The notes below the pieces were generated by a model. That model was given only the letters and a program-made list of their open reading frames with translations, did no database searches and was not told the DNA's origin. DNA of 7,077 nt from Alphaproteobacteria bacterium (lineage in GTDB: Bacteria > Pseudomonadota > Alphaproteobacteria > ATCC43930 > CGMCC-115725): NCBI GenBank assembly GCA_030040495.1, contig JASHTP010000058.1, positions 1-7,077 on the forward strand. The letters are read 5' to 3'. Shown one piece after another: positions 1 through 6,015 of this stretch (within the stretch, counting starts at the first letter, position 1; every line of letters begins with the position of its first letter). The translations under genes were made by a program, and so were the position numbers.

Positions 1-93
1 TTCGGGCGACTCTTCAAGATCCCATGAGGCCAGACACTGCATCGCACCAGGCGAGGTCGCGTGGTGCGTTCTTCCCATCTAAAGGAGGCCAAC

Positions 94-300
94 ATGGCCC
101 TTGGTACCGTGAAGTGGTTCAATGCTCAGAAGGGTTTCGGATTCATCCAGCCCGCCGACGGCGGCAAGGATGTCTTCGTCCATATTTCGGCGGTTGAGCG
201 CGCCGGCCTGCCGCCGTTGCAGGAAGGCCAGAAGGTTCGCTTCGAGGTCGTCACCGAGCGCGGCAAGCAGGCGGCGGGCAATCTGTCGCTCGCCGACTGA
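94..300 (+). CDS. Cold-shock protein, CspA family
   Basis: A 68-residue single cold-shock domain protein, the normal length for the family. These small cytoplasmic beta-barrels bind single-stranded RNA and DNA and act as RNA chaperones. Visible motifs are RNP1 as KGFGFI (residues 13-18) and RNP2 as VFVHI (27-31), with the aromatic surface residues W8, F15, F17, F28 and H30 present. The ATG at 94 is preferred over an in-frame GTG at 61 because an excellent Shine-Dalgarno, AAAGGAGG, lies at 81-88, and MALGTVKWFN is the canonical N-terminus. rpsU follows 92 bases downstream after a strong hairpin at 320-349. The family is certain. Whether this paralogue is cold-inducible cannot be told, because many alphaproteobacteria carry several csp genes with different regulation. 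Confidence 0.97.
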   Translation: MALGTVKWFNAQKGFGFIQPADGGKDVFVHISAVERAGLPPLQEGQKVRFEVVTERGKQAAGNLSLAD

Positions 301-319
301 CGTTCGGACGTTGAGGCAG

Positions 320-349
320 CGGTTCGGCGGCCATTTGGCCGCCGAACCG
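320..349 (+). terminator. Perfect 13-bp hairpin between csp and rpsU
   Basis: Bases 320-332 (CGGTTCGGCGGCC) pair without mismatch with 337-349 around the loop ATTT. Only TTT within CGTTTGCG follows, so it lacks the long U-tract of a textbook intrinsic terminator. It lies 20 bases after the csp stop and 43 bases before the rpsU start. It could be a leaky terminator or attenuator, or a 3'-end stabilising or processing structure that sets csp and rpsU mRNA levels apart. The structure is seen directly; its function is inferred. Confidence 0.6.
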
Positions 350-392
350 GCGTTTGCGGCCGGAGCAGCGCCGGCAGGAAGAGGAGAGGTTC

Positions 393-596
393 ATGCAGGT
401 CTTCGTCCGCGACAACGACATCAATGCCGCGTTGCGCGTGCTCAAGAAGAAGATGCAGCGCGAAGGCACGTTTCGCGAGATGAAGCGCCGGCGCTCCTAC
501 GAGAAGCCCTCCGAGCGGCGGGCGCGGGAGAAGGCGGAGGCGGTACGCCGCACCCGCAAGGCGCTGCGCAAGCGCATGGAGCGCGAAGGATACTGA
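393..596 (+). CDS. rpsU: 30S ribosomal protein bS21
   Basis: A 67-residue protein matching bS21 of the small ribosomal subunit, which sits near the anti-Shine-Dalgarno end of 16S rRNA and assists initiation. The hallmark N-terminus MQVFVRDNDINAALRVLKKK is followed by REGTFREMKRRRSYEKPSERR (residues 23-43) and a very basic C-terminal helix. The chosen ATG at 393 has a purine-rich Shine-Dalgarno, GAGGAGAG, at 381-388. An upstream TTG at 354 in the same frame would add 13 non-conserved residues and is rejected. A csp gene lies upstream and a terminator-like hairpin begins at the base after the stop codon, so csp and rpsU may form one transcription unit with rpsU distal. No independent rpsU promoter is obvious in 301-392. 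Confidence 0.96.
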   Translation: MQVFVRDNDINAALRVLKKKMQREGTFREMKRRRSYEKPSERRAREKAEAVRRTRKALRKRMEREGY

Positions 597-637
597 GCGG
601 GCGGCGCCCGTCGCCGGAGCCCGCTTTCTCTCTTGTT
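597..637 (+). terminator. Probable intrinsic terminator after rpsU
   Basis: Bases 597-602 (GCGGGC) pair with 619-624 (GCCCGC). Inside that, 603-606 (GGCG) pair with 612-615 (CGCC) around a 5-base loop, leaving a 3-base bulge (616-618). The pyrimidine, U-rich run TTTCTCTCTTGTT follows at 625-637. The hairpin starts immediately after the rpsU TGA. Position, GC-rich stem and U-rich tail fit an intrinsic terminator, although the tail is interrupted by C residues. Confidence 0.65.
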
Positions 638-656
638 CACCGCAGGAGGGTGAGGC

Positions 657-920
657 ATGAGCAAAGCCGATGATCTCGCCGCCGCCGCACGGCGGAAGGC
701 GCAGGAAGCCGCGAGCCGGACCAAGGAAGCCGACGCCGAGCGCCTTGCCGTGCGCGACAAGCAGCGTGCCGCCGAGGCGGCGAAGACGGCGCGACTCAAG
801 GAGCAGCGCCTCGCCAAGGAGGCCGCCGACGCCAGCGCGGCGCAGGCGGCGAAGGAAGCGCTGAAGCAGGCCCAGAAGCAGATCCGCGAGGCCAAGCGCA
901 AGGCGGAGGCGCAGGGCTGA
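657..920 (+). CDS. Small Ala/Lys/Arg/Glu-rich helical protein, unknown function
   Basis: An 87-residue protein with a very strong Shine-Dalgarno (AGGAGGG at 644-650) 6 bases before the ATG, so it is very likely a real gene. About one third of its residues (29 of 87) are alanine and most of the rest are K, R, E, D and Q. It has no Cys, Trp, Phe, Tyr, Pro, His, Asn or internal Met. The composition predicts one long, highly charged helix or coiled coil. There is no signal peptide or membrane segment, so it should be cytoplasmic. It resembles the Ala/Arg/Lys/Glu-rich small proteins, such as DUF6481-type, that I recall near csp or rpsU in alphaproteobacteria. That is a memory-based, tentative link. 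It follows the rpsU terminator, so it depends on read-through or an unseen promoter. It converges with glmS, leaving 12 bases between the stops. Confidence 0.8.
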   Translation: MSKADDLAAAARRKAQEAASRTKEADAERLAVRDKQRAAEAAKTARLKEQRLAKEAADASAAQAAKEALKQAQKQIREAKRKAEAQG

Positions 921-932
921 GGAGGCGTCCCC

Positions 933-2756
933 CTACTCCACCGTCACGCTCTTCGCCAGATTGCGCGGCTGATCGACGTCGGTGCCTTTCACCACGGCGA
1001 CGTGATAGGCGAGGAGCTGCACCGGGATCGCGTAAAGCAGCGGCGCGACGAAGGGATCGCAGCTCGGCACCTCGATGCCGAAGCTGATGCGGCCGCCGAG
1101 CCGGGCGAGCCCGTCGCGGTCCGAGACCATCACCACCTTGCCGCCGCGCGCCACCACCTCCTGGATGTTCGAGGCGGTCTTGTCGAAGAGCTCGTCGCGC
1201 GGCGCCAGCACAATCACCGGCACATGCTCGTCGATGAGCGCGATCGGCCCGTGCTTCATCTCGCCGGCGGCATAGCCCTCGGCGTGGATGTAGGAGATCT
1301 CCTTGAGCTTCAGCGCGCCCTCGAGCGCCAGCGGATAGGCGGTGCCGCGGCCGAGATAGAGCACATCGCGCGCCTCGGCGAGCACCGCCGCGATCTCGGC
1401 GATGCGCTCGGCATGGGTCAGCACCTCGTTGGCGCGCGCCGGCACCTCGGTGAGCGCCGTCGAAAGCTGCGCCTCTCGCGCGGCGTCGATGGCGCCGCGG
1501 GCGCGCGCGACGGCGATGGCGAAGCAGGCGAGCACGGCAAGCTGCGTGGTGAAGGCCTTGGTCGAGGCGACGCCGATCTCGGGGCCGGCGAGCGTCGGAA
1601 GCACGGCGTCGGCCTCGCGCGCCATGGTGCTTTCGGGCTGGTTCACCACCGCCACGATCTTCTGCCCCGCCTTGCGCGCGTAGCGCATCGCCTCGAGGGT
1701 GTCGAGCGTCTCGCCCGACTGCGAGATGAAGAGCGCGAGCCCGTCCTTCGGCATCGCCGGCGCGCGGTAGCGGAACTCGGAGGCGATGTCGACCTCGACC
1801 GAGAGCCGCGCGATGCGCTCGAGCCAGTATTTCGCCACCAGCCCCGCGTGGAACGAGGTGCCGCAGGCGATGATCGTCACCCTGGCGATGTCTCGGAGGT
1901 CGAAGGGCAGGCTGGCGAGATGGACGCTGCGCGTCGTCGGGTTGAAATGCGCGTGGAGCGTGTCGCCGATCACCGCCGGCTGCTCGAAGATCTCCTTCTC
2001 CATGAAGTGGCGGTGGTTGCCCTTGCCGATGAGCGCCCCGGAAAGCGCTGTCTCCTTGACCGGCCGCTCGACCTCGCGGTCGCCCTCGTCGAAGACGGTG
2101 GCGCCGTCCGCCGTCACCACCGCCCAGTCGCCCTCCTCGAGATAGAGGATGCGCCGCGTCAACGGCGCCAGCGCCAGCGAGTCCGAGCCGAGATACATCT
2201 CGCCCTCGCCGAAACCGACGGCGAGCGGCGAGCCGCGCCGGGCGCAGATCAGCAGATCGGGCTCGCCGGCGAACAGGATGGCGAGCGCGAAGGCACCTTC
2301 GAGCCGGCGGAACGCCTTGGCGGCGGCCGCGACCGGTTTCATGCCCTCGCTGAGATGCCGCGTCACCAGCGCCGCGACCACCTCGGTGTCGGTCTGCGTC
2401 TCGAAGCGGTGGCCCCACTTCGCAAGCTCGTCCTTCAGCTCCTGGAAATTCTCGATGATGCCGTTATGGACGACGGCGACCCGGTCGGTGGCGATCGGGT
2501 GGGCGTTGGTCTCGTTGGGCGCGCCATGCGTCGCCCAGCGCGTATGGCCGATGCCGATGCGGCCGGCGAGCGGCGCCTGCCCCAGCCGCTCGGCGAGCCG
2601 GTCGAGCTTGCCTTCGGCGCGGCGGCGCTCGATGCGGCCCGCGACCAGAGTGGCGACGCCGGCGCTGTCGTAGCCGCGATATTCGAGCCGGCGCAGCCCC
2701 TCGAGGAGCAGCGGCGACACCTCCTTCTTGCCGATGATGCCGATGATGCCGCACAT
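933..2756 (-). CDS. glmS: Glutamine-fructose-6-phosphate aminotransferase (isomerizing)
   Basis: A complete 607-residue GlmS, the usual family length. It converts fructose-6-phosphate and glutamine to glucosamine-6-phosphate and glutamate, the entry step to UDP-GlcNAc. Residues 1 to about 235 form the class II glutaminase domain: the N-terminal nucleophile Cys2 in MCGIIG, then RRLEYRGYDSAG, HTRWATHG (71-78), HNGIIENF (97-104) and the catalytic-site D123. Two SIS sugar-phosphate isomerase domains follow, with ACGTSFHAG, the phosphate-binding ISQSGETLDT, the KLKEISYIHAE segment and the C-terminal PRNLAKSVTVE, whose Lys602 corresponds to the sugar-binding lysine of E. coli GlmS. It is the second gene of a glmU-glmS operon, starting one codon after the glmU stop. 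Its own ribosome-binding sequence is weak, so coupling to glmU translation is likely. The 3-base junction leaves no room for a glmS riboswitch. Confidence 0.98.
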   Translation of the reverse strand: MCGIIGIIGKKEVSPLLLEGLRRLEYRGYDSAGVATLVAGRIERRRAEGKLDRLAERLGQAPLAGRIGIGHTRWATHGAPNETNAHPIATDRVAVVHNGIIENFQELKDELAKWGHRFETQTDTEVVAALVTRHLSEGMKPVAAAAKAFRRLEGAFALAILFAGEPDLLICARRGSPLAVGFGEGEMYLGSDSLALAPLTRRILYLEEGDWAVVTADGATVFDEGDREVERPVKETALSGALIGKGNHRHFMEKEIFEQPAVIGDTLHAHFNPTTRSVHLASLPFDLRDIARVTIIACGTSFHAGLVAKYWLERIARLSVEVDIASEFRYRAPAMPKDGLALFISQSGETLDTLEAMRYARKAGQKIVAVVNQPESTMAREADAVLPTLAGPEIGVASTKAFTTQLAVLACFAIAVARARGAIDAAREAQLSTALTEVPARANEVLTHAERIAEIAAVLAEARDVLYLGRGTAYPLALEGALKLKEISYIHAEGYAAGEMKHGPIALIDEHVPVIVLAPRDELFDKTASNIQEVVARGGKVVMVSDRDGLARLGGRISFGIEVPSCDPFVAPLLYAIPVQLLAYHVAVVKGTDVDQPRNLAKSVTVE

Positions 2757-2759
2757 CGC

Positions 2760-4124
2760 TCAGCGCTTGCCCTGGGTCCGCTTCTTCGCCTTCCCGGCGC
2801 CGCGCCGCGCGCGCATCTCGGCGGCGCGCTTCTCCTTGATTACCAGCGGCGCACGCTCGACGGCGAGCGCATCCGCCGGCACGTCTTCGGTGACGACGCT
2901 GCCGGCGCCGACGAAGGCGCCGTCGCCGATCTTGACCGGCGCCACCAGCGAGGTGTTGGTGCCGATGAAGACGCCCTCGCCGATCTCGGTGCGATGCTTG
3001 GCGAAGCCGTCATAGTTGCAGGTGATGGTTCCGGCGCCGATATTGCTGCCGGCGCCGACGCTGCTGTCGCCGAGATAGGCGAGATGGTTGGCCTTGACGC
3101 CCTTCGCCAGGCGCGAGTTCTTCACCTCGACGAAATTGCCGATATGGACGCCGTCGCCGAGTTCGGCGCCGGGCCTGAGCCGCGCGAACGGCCCGATGAC
3201 GGCGCCGTCGCCGACCTTGGCGCCGACCAGATGGCAGAAGGCGGGGATCGCCACGCCGCTGCCGATGGTGCAACCGGGGCCGAAGACGACGAAGGGGCCG
3301 ACCACGGTATCGGAGCCGATCACCGTGTCGGCGCTGAAATAGACGGTGTCGGGATCGACCAGGCTGACGCCGTTCTCCATCGCCGCCCGCCGCAGCCGGC
3401 GCTGCATCAGCGCCTCGGCCTGGGCGAGCTCGGCGCGGCTGTTGATGCCGACCATGTCGTCCGCCGGCGCCTCGACGGCGCGGCAGGGCAACCCGCGCCG
3501 GCGTGCCACGGCGACGATGTCGGTGAGGTAGTACTCGCCCTTGGCGTTGTCGGTACCGATCCCGTCCAGCAGCTCGAACAGCAGCCTGCCGTCGATCGCC
3601 CAGAGCCCGGCATTGCAGAAGCCGATCGCCGCCTGCTCTTGGGTGCAGTCCTTCGCCTCGACGATCGCCTCCAGCATCTCGCCGCACATGACGAGCCTTC
3701 CATAGGGGCGAGGATCGGCCGGGCGCATGCCGGCGACCACTGCCGCCGCCTCGGGCTTGCGCCGCCGCTCGGCAAGGACGGCGCGCAAGCTGTCGGTGCT
3801 GATGAGCGGCACGTCGCCGTAAAGCACCAGCACGTCGCCGTCGAAGCCCTGCAGCGCCGGCCGCGCCGAGATCACCGCATGGCCGGTCCCGCGCGGCGTC
3901 ATTTGCACCACGGTCTCGGCGGGACTTACCGCCTCGATCAGCGCTTCCATCCCGGGGCCGACGACGACGATGGTGCGCACCGGCGCGAGCGGCGCCACCG
4001 CCGCCAGCACGTGCTGGATCATCGGCCGGCTAGCGACCGGGTGCAGCACCTTGGGCAGCGCCGATCTCATGCGCGTGCCCTGCCCGGCGGCAAGGATCAC
4101 GACGGCGACGCGGGACTCGGTCAT
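2760..4124 (-). CDS. glmU: Bifunctional GlmU: GlcN-1-P acetyltransferase / GlcNAc-1-P uridyltransferase
   Basis: A complete 454-residue GlmU. Its C-terminal domain acetylates glucosamine-1-phosphate and its N-terminal domain transfers UMP to give UDP-GlcNAc for peptidoglycan and lipopolysaccharide. The pyrophosphorylase domain (1 to about 230) shows LAAGQGTRM (11-19), Lys25, GTGHA (79-83), metal-ligand Asp104 in YGDVPL, the EAKD segment (156-159), NAG (171-173) and GINSR (226-230). The left-handed beta-helix (about 250-430) is rich in hexapeptide repeats and contains NHLAYLGD with catalytic His347, NIGAGTITCNYDG (361-373) and FIGTNTSLVAP. It ends in a basic Lys/Arg tail (residues 429-454). 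It is the first gene of the pair with glmS and is divergent from gph. The ATG at 4122-4124 gives the standard N-terminus, but no good Shine-Dalgarno precedes it. Confidence 0.98.
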   Translation of the reverse strand: MTESRVAVVILAAGQGTRMRSALPKVLHPVASRPMIQHVLAAVAPLAPVRTIVVVGPGMEALIEAVSPAETVVQMTPRGTGHAVISARPALQGFDGDVLVLYGDVPLISTDSLRAVLAERRRKPEAAAVVAGMRPADPRPYGRLVMCGEMLEAIVEAKDCTQEQAAIGFCNAGLWAIDGRLLFELLDGIGTDNAKGEYYLTDIVAVARRRGLPCRAVEAPADDMVGINSRAELAQAEALMQRRLRRAAMENGVSLVDPDTVYFSADTVIGSDTVVGPFVVFGPGCTIGSGVAIPAFCHLVGAKVGDGAVIGPFARLRPGAELGDGVHIGNFVEVKNSRLAKGVKANHLAYLGDSSVGAGSNIGAGTITCNYDGFAKHRTEIGEGVFIGTNTSLVAPVKIGDGAFVGAGSVVTEDVPADALAVERAPLVIKEKRAAEMRARRGAGKAKKRTQGKR

Positions 4125-4166
4125 CGGCGGAGCGTCACGCTGGAGGGGCGAAGCATCGGAATCATC

Positions 4167-4194
4167 GGTATCTCGCGCGGCAGAAACCTGTCAT
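4167..4194 (-). promoter_or_regulatory. Candidate promoter for glmU-glmS
   Basis: Read on the minus strand, ATGACA (complement of 4189-4194) matches the -35 consensus at 5 of 6 positions. GATACC (complement of 4167-4172) lies 16 bases further and matches -10 at only 3 of 6. A start near 4160 would give a leader of about 35 bases before glmU. The site lies in the 109-base divergent gap with gph, where any glmU promoter would be expected. The weak -10 makes this a tentative call. Confidence 0.3.
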
Positions 4195-4233
4195 AGGAAG
4201 ATAACCGCGCCCAGTAAAGAATTATGAACAAAG

Positions 4234-4902
4234 ATGAAGCAGACCGCCCTTCTGTTCGACCTCGACGGCACCCTGGTGGACAGCGTCCCTGACCTCGCTC
4301 TCGCCGCCAACCGCCTCCTTGCCGAGCTCGGCCACCCGCCCCTTGGCGAAGCGGCGGTCGCCGCGATGGTCGGCGACGGCGTCGCCAAGCTGGTCGAGCG
4401 TGTGCTGGCCGGACGCGGCCTCGGCGCGGTTGCGCCGGAGCCGGCGGTGCGCCGTTTCGTCGCGCTCTACACCGCCGACGCCACCACCCTCACTCGGCCG
4501 TATCCCGGCGTTCTCGACGGGCTCGCCGCGCTCGTCGCGGCGGAGACGCAGCTTGCCGTCTGCACCAACAAGCCGGAGCGGGCGACGCGCGCCGTGCTCG
4601 CCGGCCTGGGGCTCGCGCGCTTCTTCCCGGTGGTGCTGGGCGGCGACAGTTTGCCGGTGCGTAAGCCCGATCCCGCGCCGCTGCGGGCGGCACTGGCGCA
4701 GCTCGGCGTCGCGCCGGAAGCGGCGGCGATGGTCGGCGACCACCGCAACGACGTTCTGGCGGCGCAGGGCGCCGGTGCCGCCGCCATCTTCGCCCGCTAC
4801 GGCTATGGTGGCGCCACGCTGGGCGAGCTGCGGCCCGATGCCGAGATCGATTCGTTCAGTGAGCTGCCGGGGGTGATGGCGCGGATCTGGAGCCGTCAGT
4901 GA
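4234..4902 (+). CDS. gph: HAD-family phosphatase, probable phosphoglycolate phosphatase
   Basis: A 222-residue haloacid dehalogenase-superfamily hydrolase of the Gph subtype. Family members dephosphorylate 2-phosphoglycolate, a product of DNA-end repair and of Rubisco oxygenation. All four HAD motifs are present: motif I FDLDGTLVDS with nucleophile Asp9 and acid/base Asp11, motif II Thr111 in CTNKP, motif III Lys144 in RKPDP, and motif IV GDHRND with Asp169 and Asp173 as Mg ligands. A helical cap domain lies between residues about 16 and 90. The start at 4234 gives the family-typical MKQTALLFDLDGT, but there is only weak ribosome-binding sequence before it. A different-frame ATG at 4224 overlaps it. 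The gene is divergent from glmU, an arrangement I recall from other alphaproteobacteria. Exact substrate is inferred from similarity, because HAD enzymes vary. Confidence 0.9.
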   Translation: MKQTALLFDLDGTLVDSVPDLALAANRLLAELGHPPLGEAAVAAMVGDGVAKLVERVLAGRGLGAVAPEPAVRRFVALYTADATTLTRPYPGVLDGLAALVAAETQLAVCTNKPERATRAVLAGLGLARFFPVVLGGDSLPVRKPDPAPLRAALAQLGVAPEAAAMVGDHRNDVLAAQGAGAAAIFARYGYGGATLGELRPDAEIDSFSELPGVMARIWSRQ

Positions 4903-4949
4903 TCGGTTGTCGGTTCTCGGTTTCGGCGCCGCTGAGAACTGAAAACTGA
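4903..4949. repeat. Heptamer repeat block in inverted arrangement
   Basis: Three tandem 7-mers occur on the plus strand: TCGGTTG (4903-4909), TCGGTTC (4910-4916) and TCGGTTT (4917-4923). After the spacer CGGCG, the same motif appears on the opposite strand: TCAGCGG (degenerate, 4929-4935), TCAGTTC (4936-4942) and TCAGTTT (4943-4949). The units share the pattern TC(G/A)GTTN. The block fills the gap between two convergent genes, which is typical of dispersed intergenic repeat elements. Whether further copies exist elsewhere cannot be seen here. Confidence 0.6.
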
Positions 4950-4954
4950 CGACT
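4905..4954. terminator. Inverted repeat, likely bidirectional transcription terminator
   Basis: The heptamer block folds on itself. Bases 4905-4922 pair with 4937-4954 across a 14-base loop. As plus-strand RNA this is an 18-pair stem with four G-U wobbles and one C-A mismatch (4916/4943). The minus-strand RNA pairs less well because most wobbles become A-C mismatches. It lies between the gph stop (4902) and the stop of the convergent exported-protein gene (4956). No true U-tract follows in either direction, so termination is inferred from position and structure. Confidence 0.5.
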
Positions 4955-4955
4955 T

Positions 4956-5777
4956 TCACTTCGTCCCGACCCCGGTCAGCCGCACCGCGACGAAGCCCCA
5001 GCTGCTGCCGAATTCGATGCGCACCGGCAGCGCCGGCGCGCCCGGCCGGGGCGAGGCGAACCAGACGCGGCCGCTGGTGGTGTGCGGCGAATAATCCTGA
5101 TCCCAGGAGAAGCCGGCGATCTTGACCGCGGCGACCGAGCAGCGCCTGACCTCGCCGGCATAGGGATAAGCCGCCGACCGCTCCAGCCGCGCGGCGCCGT
5201 CATCGGCGAGCACGAGGTCATAGCGCCGCCGGCCGTCATAGATGGCGAAGCGGCCCGCGCAGTGTCCAACCCGCGCCACCGCGCGGCCGATCGCCAGGAT
5301 GGCGCTGAGCGGGTCGAGCGTGTGGAGGATCTGCTGCGGCGTTGGCCGCGGCCGCCCGGCATCCTCGGGCGGGACGAGCGACGTCGCCACGCTGCCGTCG
5401 CCGGGATAGTCGAGCCGCGCGCTGCGATCGCGGCCGCGGATGCGGAGCAGTTGCTCGTGGAAGTGCGGCTCGAGCGCGCGGGCGCCGATCGTGCCTGCAC
5501 TGTGCGTGCGCATGTCGAAACGGTAGAAGAGGCGCAACAACCCCACCGTCCGGACCTCGCCGCCAAGGACATAGGCGGTGCCGCTCTCGTCCAGGTGGAA
5601 TTCGAAGCTCACCACCGGGAAGCCCACGGCATAGGCCTCGTAGCGCACCACCAGCGGCGCGACGGCGGCCGGGGCCGCCGGCTGCTGCGCCGCCACCGCC
5701 CCGCCGGACAGCAGCGCCAGCCCCAGCGCCGCCGCACCCAGCCACGCGACCCTTTCGCCGGCCCGCCGCGAGATCAT
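4956..5777 (-). CDS. Exported DUF3108-like protein
   Basis: A 273-residue secreted protein from the chosen ATG. Residues 1-30 look like a Sec signal peptide: basic MISRRAGERV, a hydrophobic core AWLGAAALGLALLSG, then a small-residue cleavage region AVAAQQ. A Pro/Ala-rich linker follows. The mature part shows YEAYAVGFPVVSFEF, TLDPLSAIL (153-161), FAIYDGRRRYDL (177-188), Cys173 and Cys213 as a possible disulfide, and a C-terminal beta strand PVRIEFGSSWGFVAVRLTGV. This pattern matches my memory of alphaproteobacterial DUF3108 proteins, which lack an established function and are probably periplasmic. Earlier starts at 5822 (ATG, with AAGG before it) and 5840 (GTG) are possible. They would lengthen the basic region, and 5840 overlaps the tRNA promoter. 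The gene converges on gph and diverges from tRNA-Val. Confidence 0.82.
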   Translation of the reverse strand: MISRRAGERVAWLGAAALGLALLSGGAVAAQQPAAPAAVAPLVVRYEAYAVGFPVVSFEFHLDESGTAYVLGGEVRTVGLLRLFYRFDMRTHSAGTIGARALEPHFHEQLLRIRGRDRSARLDYPGDGSVATSLVPPEDAGRPRPTPQQILHTLDPLSAILAIGRAVARVGHCAGRFAIYDGRRRYDLVLADDGAARLERSAAYPYAGEVRRCSVAAVKIAGFSWDQDYSPHTTSGRVWFASPRPGAPALPVRIEFGSSWGFVAVRLTGVGTK

Positions 5778-5833
5778 GGCTTCAGCCTGCCGCGGCGGCG
5801 CTCGGCGATCAATGGTCGGCATCTCGGCCTTGC

Positions 5834-5863
5834 TTGACACCGCCCTGCCCGCGCGCCTAAAAG
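5834..5863 (+). promoter_or_regulatory. Promoter of tRNA-Val
   Basis: A perfect -35 TTGACA at 5834-5839 is followed after 18 bases by TAAAAG at 5858-5863, a 4-of-6 match to the -10. Transcription would start near 5870, only a few bases before the mature tRNA 5' end at 5874. The consensus -35 and fixed position before a stable RNA gene make this the most convincing vegetative promoter in the window. Confidence 0.7.
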
Positions 5864-5873
5864 CTGCGGCTTC

Positions 5874-5948
5874 GGGCGCTTAGCTCAGCGGGAGAGCACA
5901 CCCTTCACACGGGTGGGGTCGTAGGTTCAATCCCTACAGCGCCCACCA
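5874..5948 (+). tRNA. tRNA-Val (anticodon CAC)
   Basis: A complete 75-base tRNA with encoded CCA. The acceptor stem GGGCGCT (5874-5880) pairs fully with AGCGCCC (5938-5944), followed by discriminator A and CCA (5946-5948). The D arm is GCTCAGCGGGAGAGC. The anticodon stem CACCC/GGGTG closes the loop TTCACAC, giving anticodon CAC, which reads the valine codon GUG. The variable loop is 5 bases, and the T arm GTAGG-TTCAATC-CCTAC is intact. GUG is a common valine codon in this GC-rich genome. It sits alone between a divergent exported-protein gene and groESL. Confidence 0.97.
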
Positions 5949-6015
5949 CTCCCCGCCCGTTCCGCCCGCCCCTGCCGCATTAACGATTTTTTTGCCGCTT
6001 GGCCGCCGCGCCGGG

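Noticed and set aside
1..27. Open frame from base 1 to a TGA at 25-27 that could be the end of an upstream gene.
   Set aside because: Eight codons are too few to recognise anything; neither the strand nor coding status can be supported.
122..673. A 183-codon plus-strand frame spanning csp, rpsU and the terminator.
   Set aside because: It overlaps two certain genes in a different frame and has arginine-rich shadow composition and no ribosome-binding site.
796..2418. A 540-codon minus-strand frame overlapping glmS.
   Set aside because: Arginine/glycine/alanine-rich shadow of glmS in another frame, with no recognisable domain; glmS has all its catalytic motifs.
2757..2759. Possible glmS ribozyme/riboswitch upstream of glmS.
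   Set aside because: Only three bases separate glmU from glmS, and upstream sequence is glmU coding. The ribozyme is known from Gram-positive leaders.
1002..4196. A 1064-codon open frame on the plus strand, antisense to glmU and glmS.
   Set aside because: It lies codon-on-codon opposite both genes, which share one frame. Stops would need TTA, CTA or TCA codons in glmU/glmS, and these are rare in GC-rich genomes. Its translation is low-complexity R/H/D/G/A sequence with no domain, and the opposite strand encodes two clear enzymes.
4222..4959. A 245-codon minus-strand frame opposite gph.
   Set aside because: gph on the other strand has all four HAD motifs; this frame has only shadow composition.
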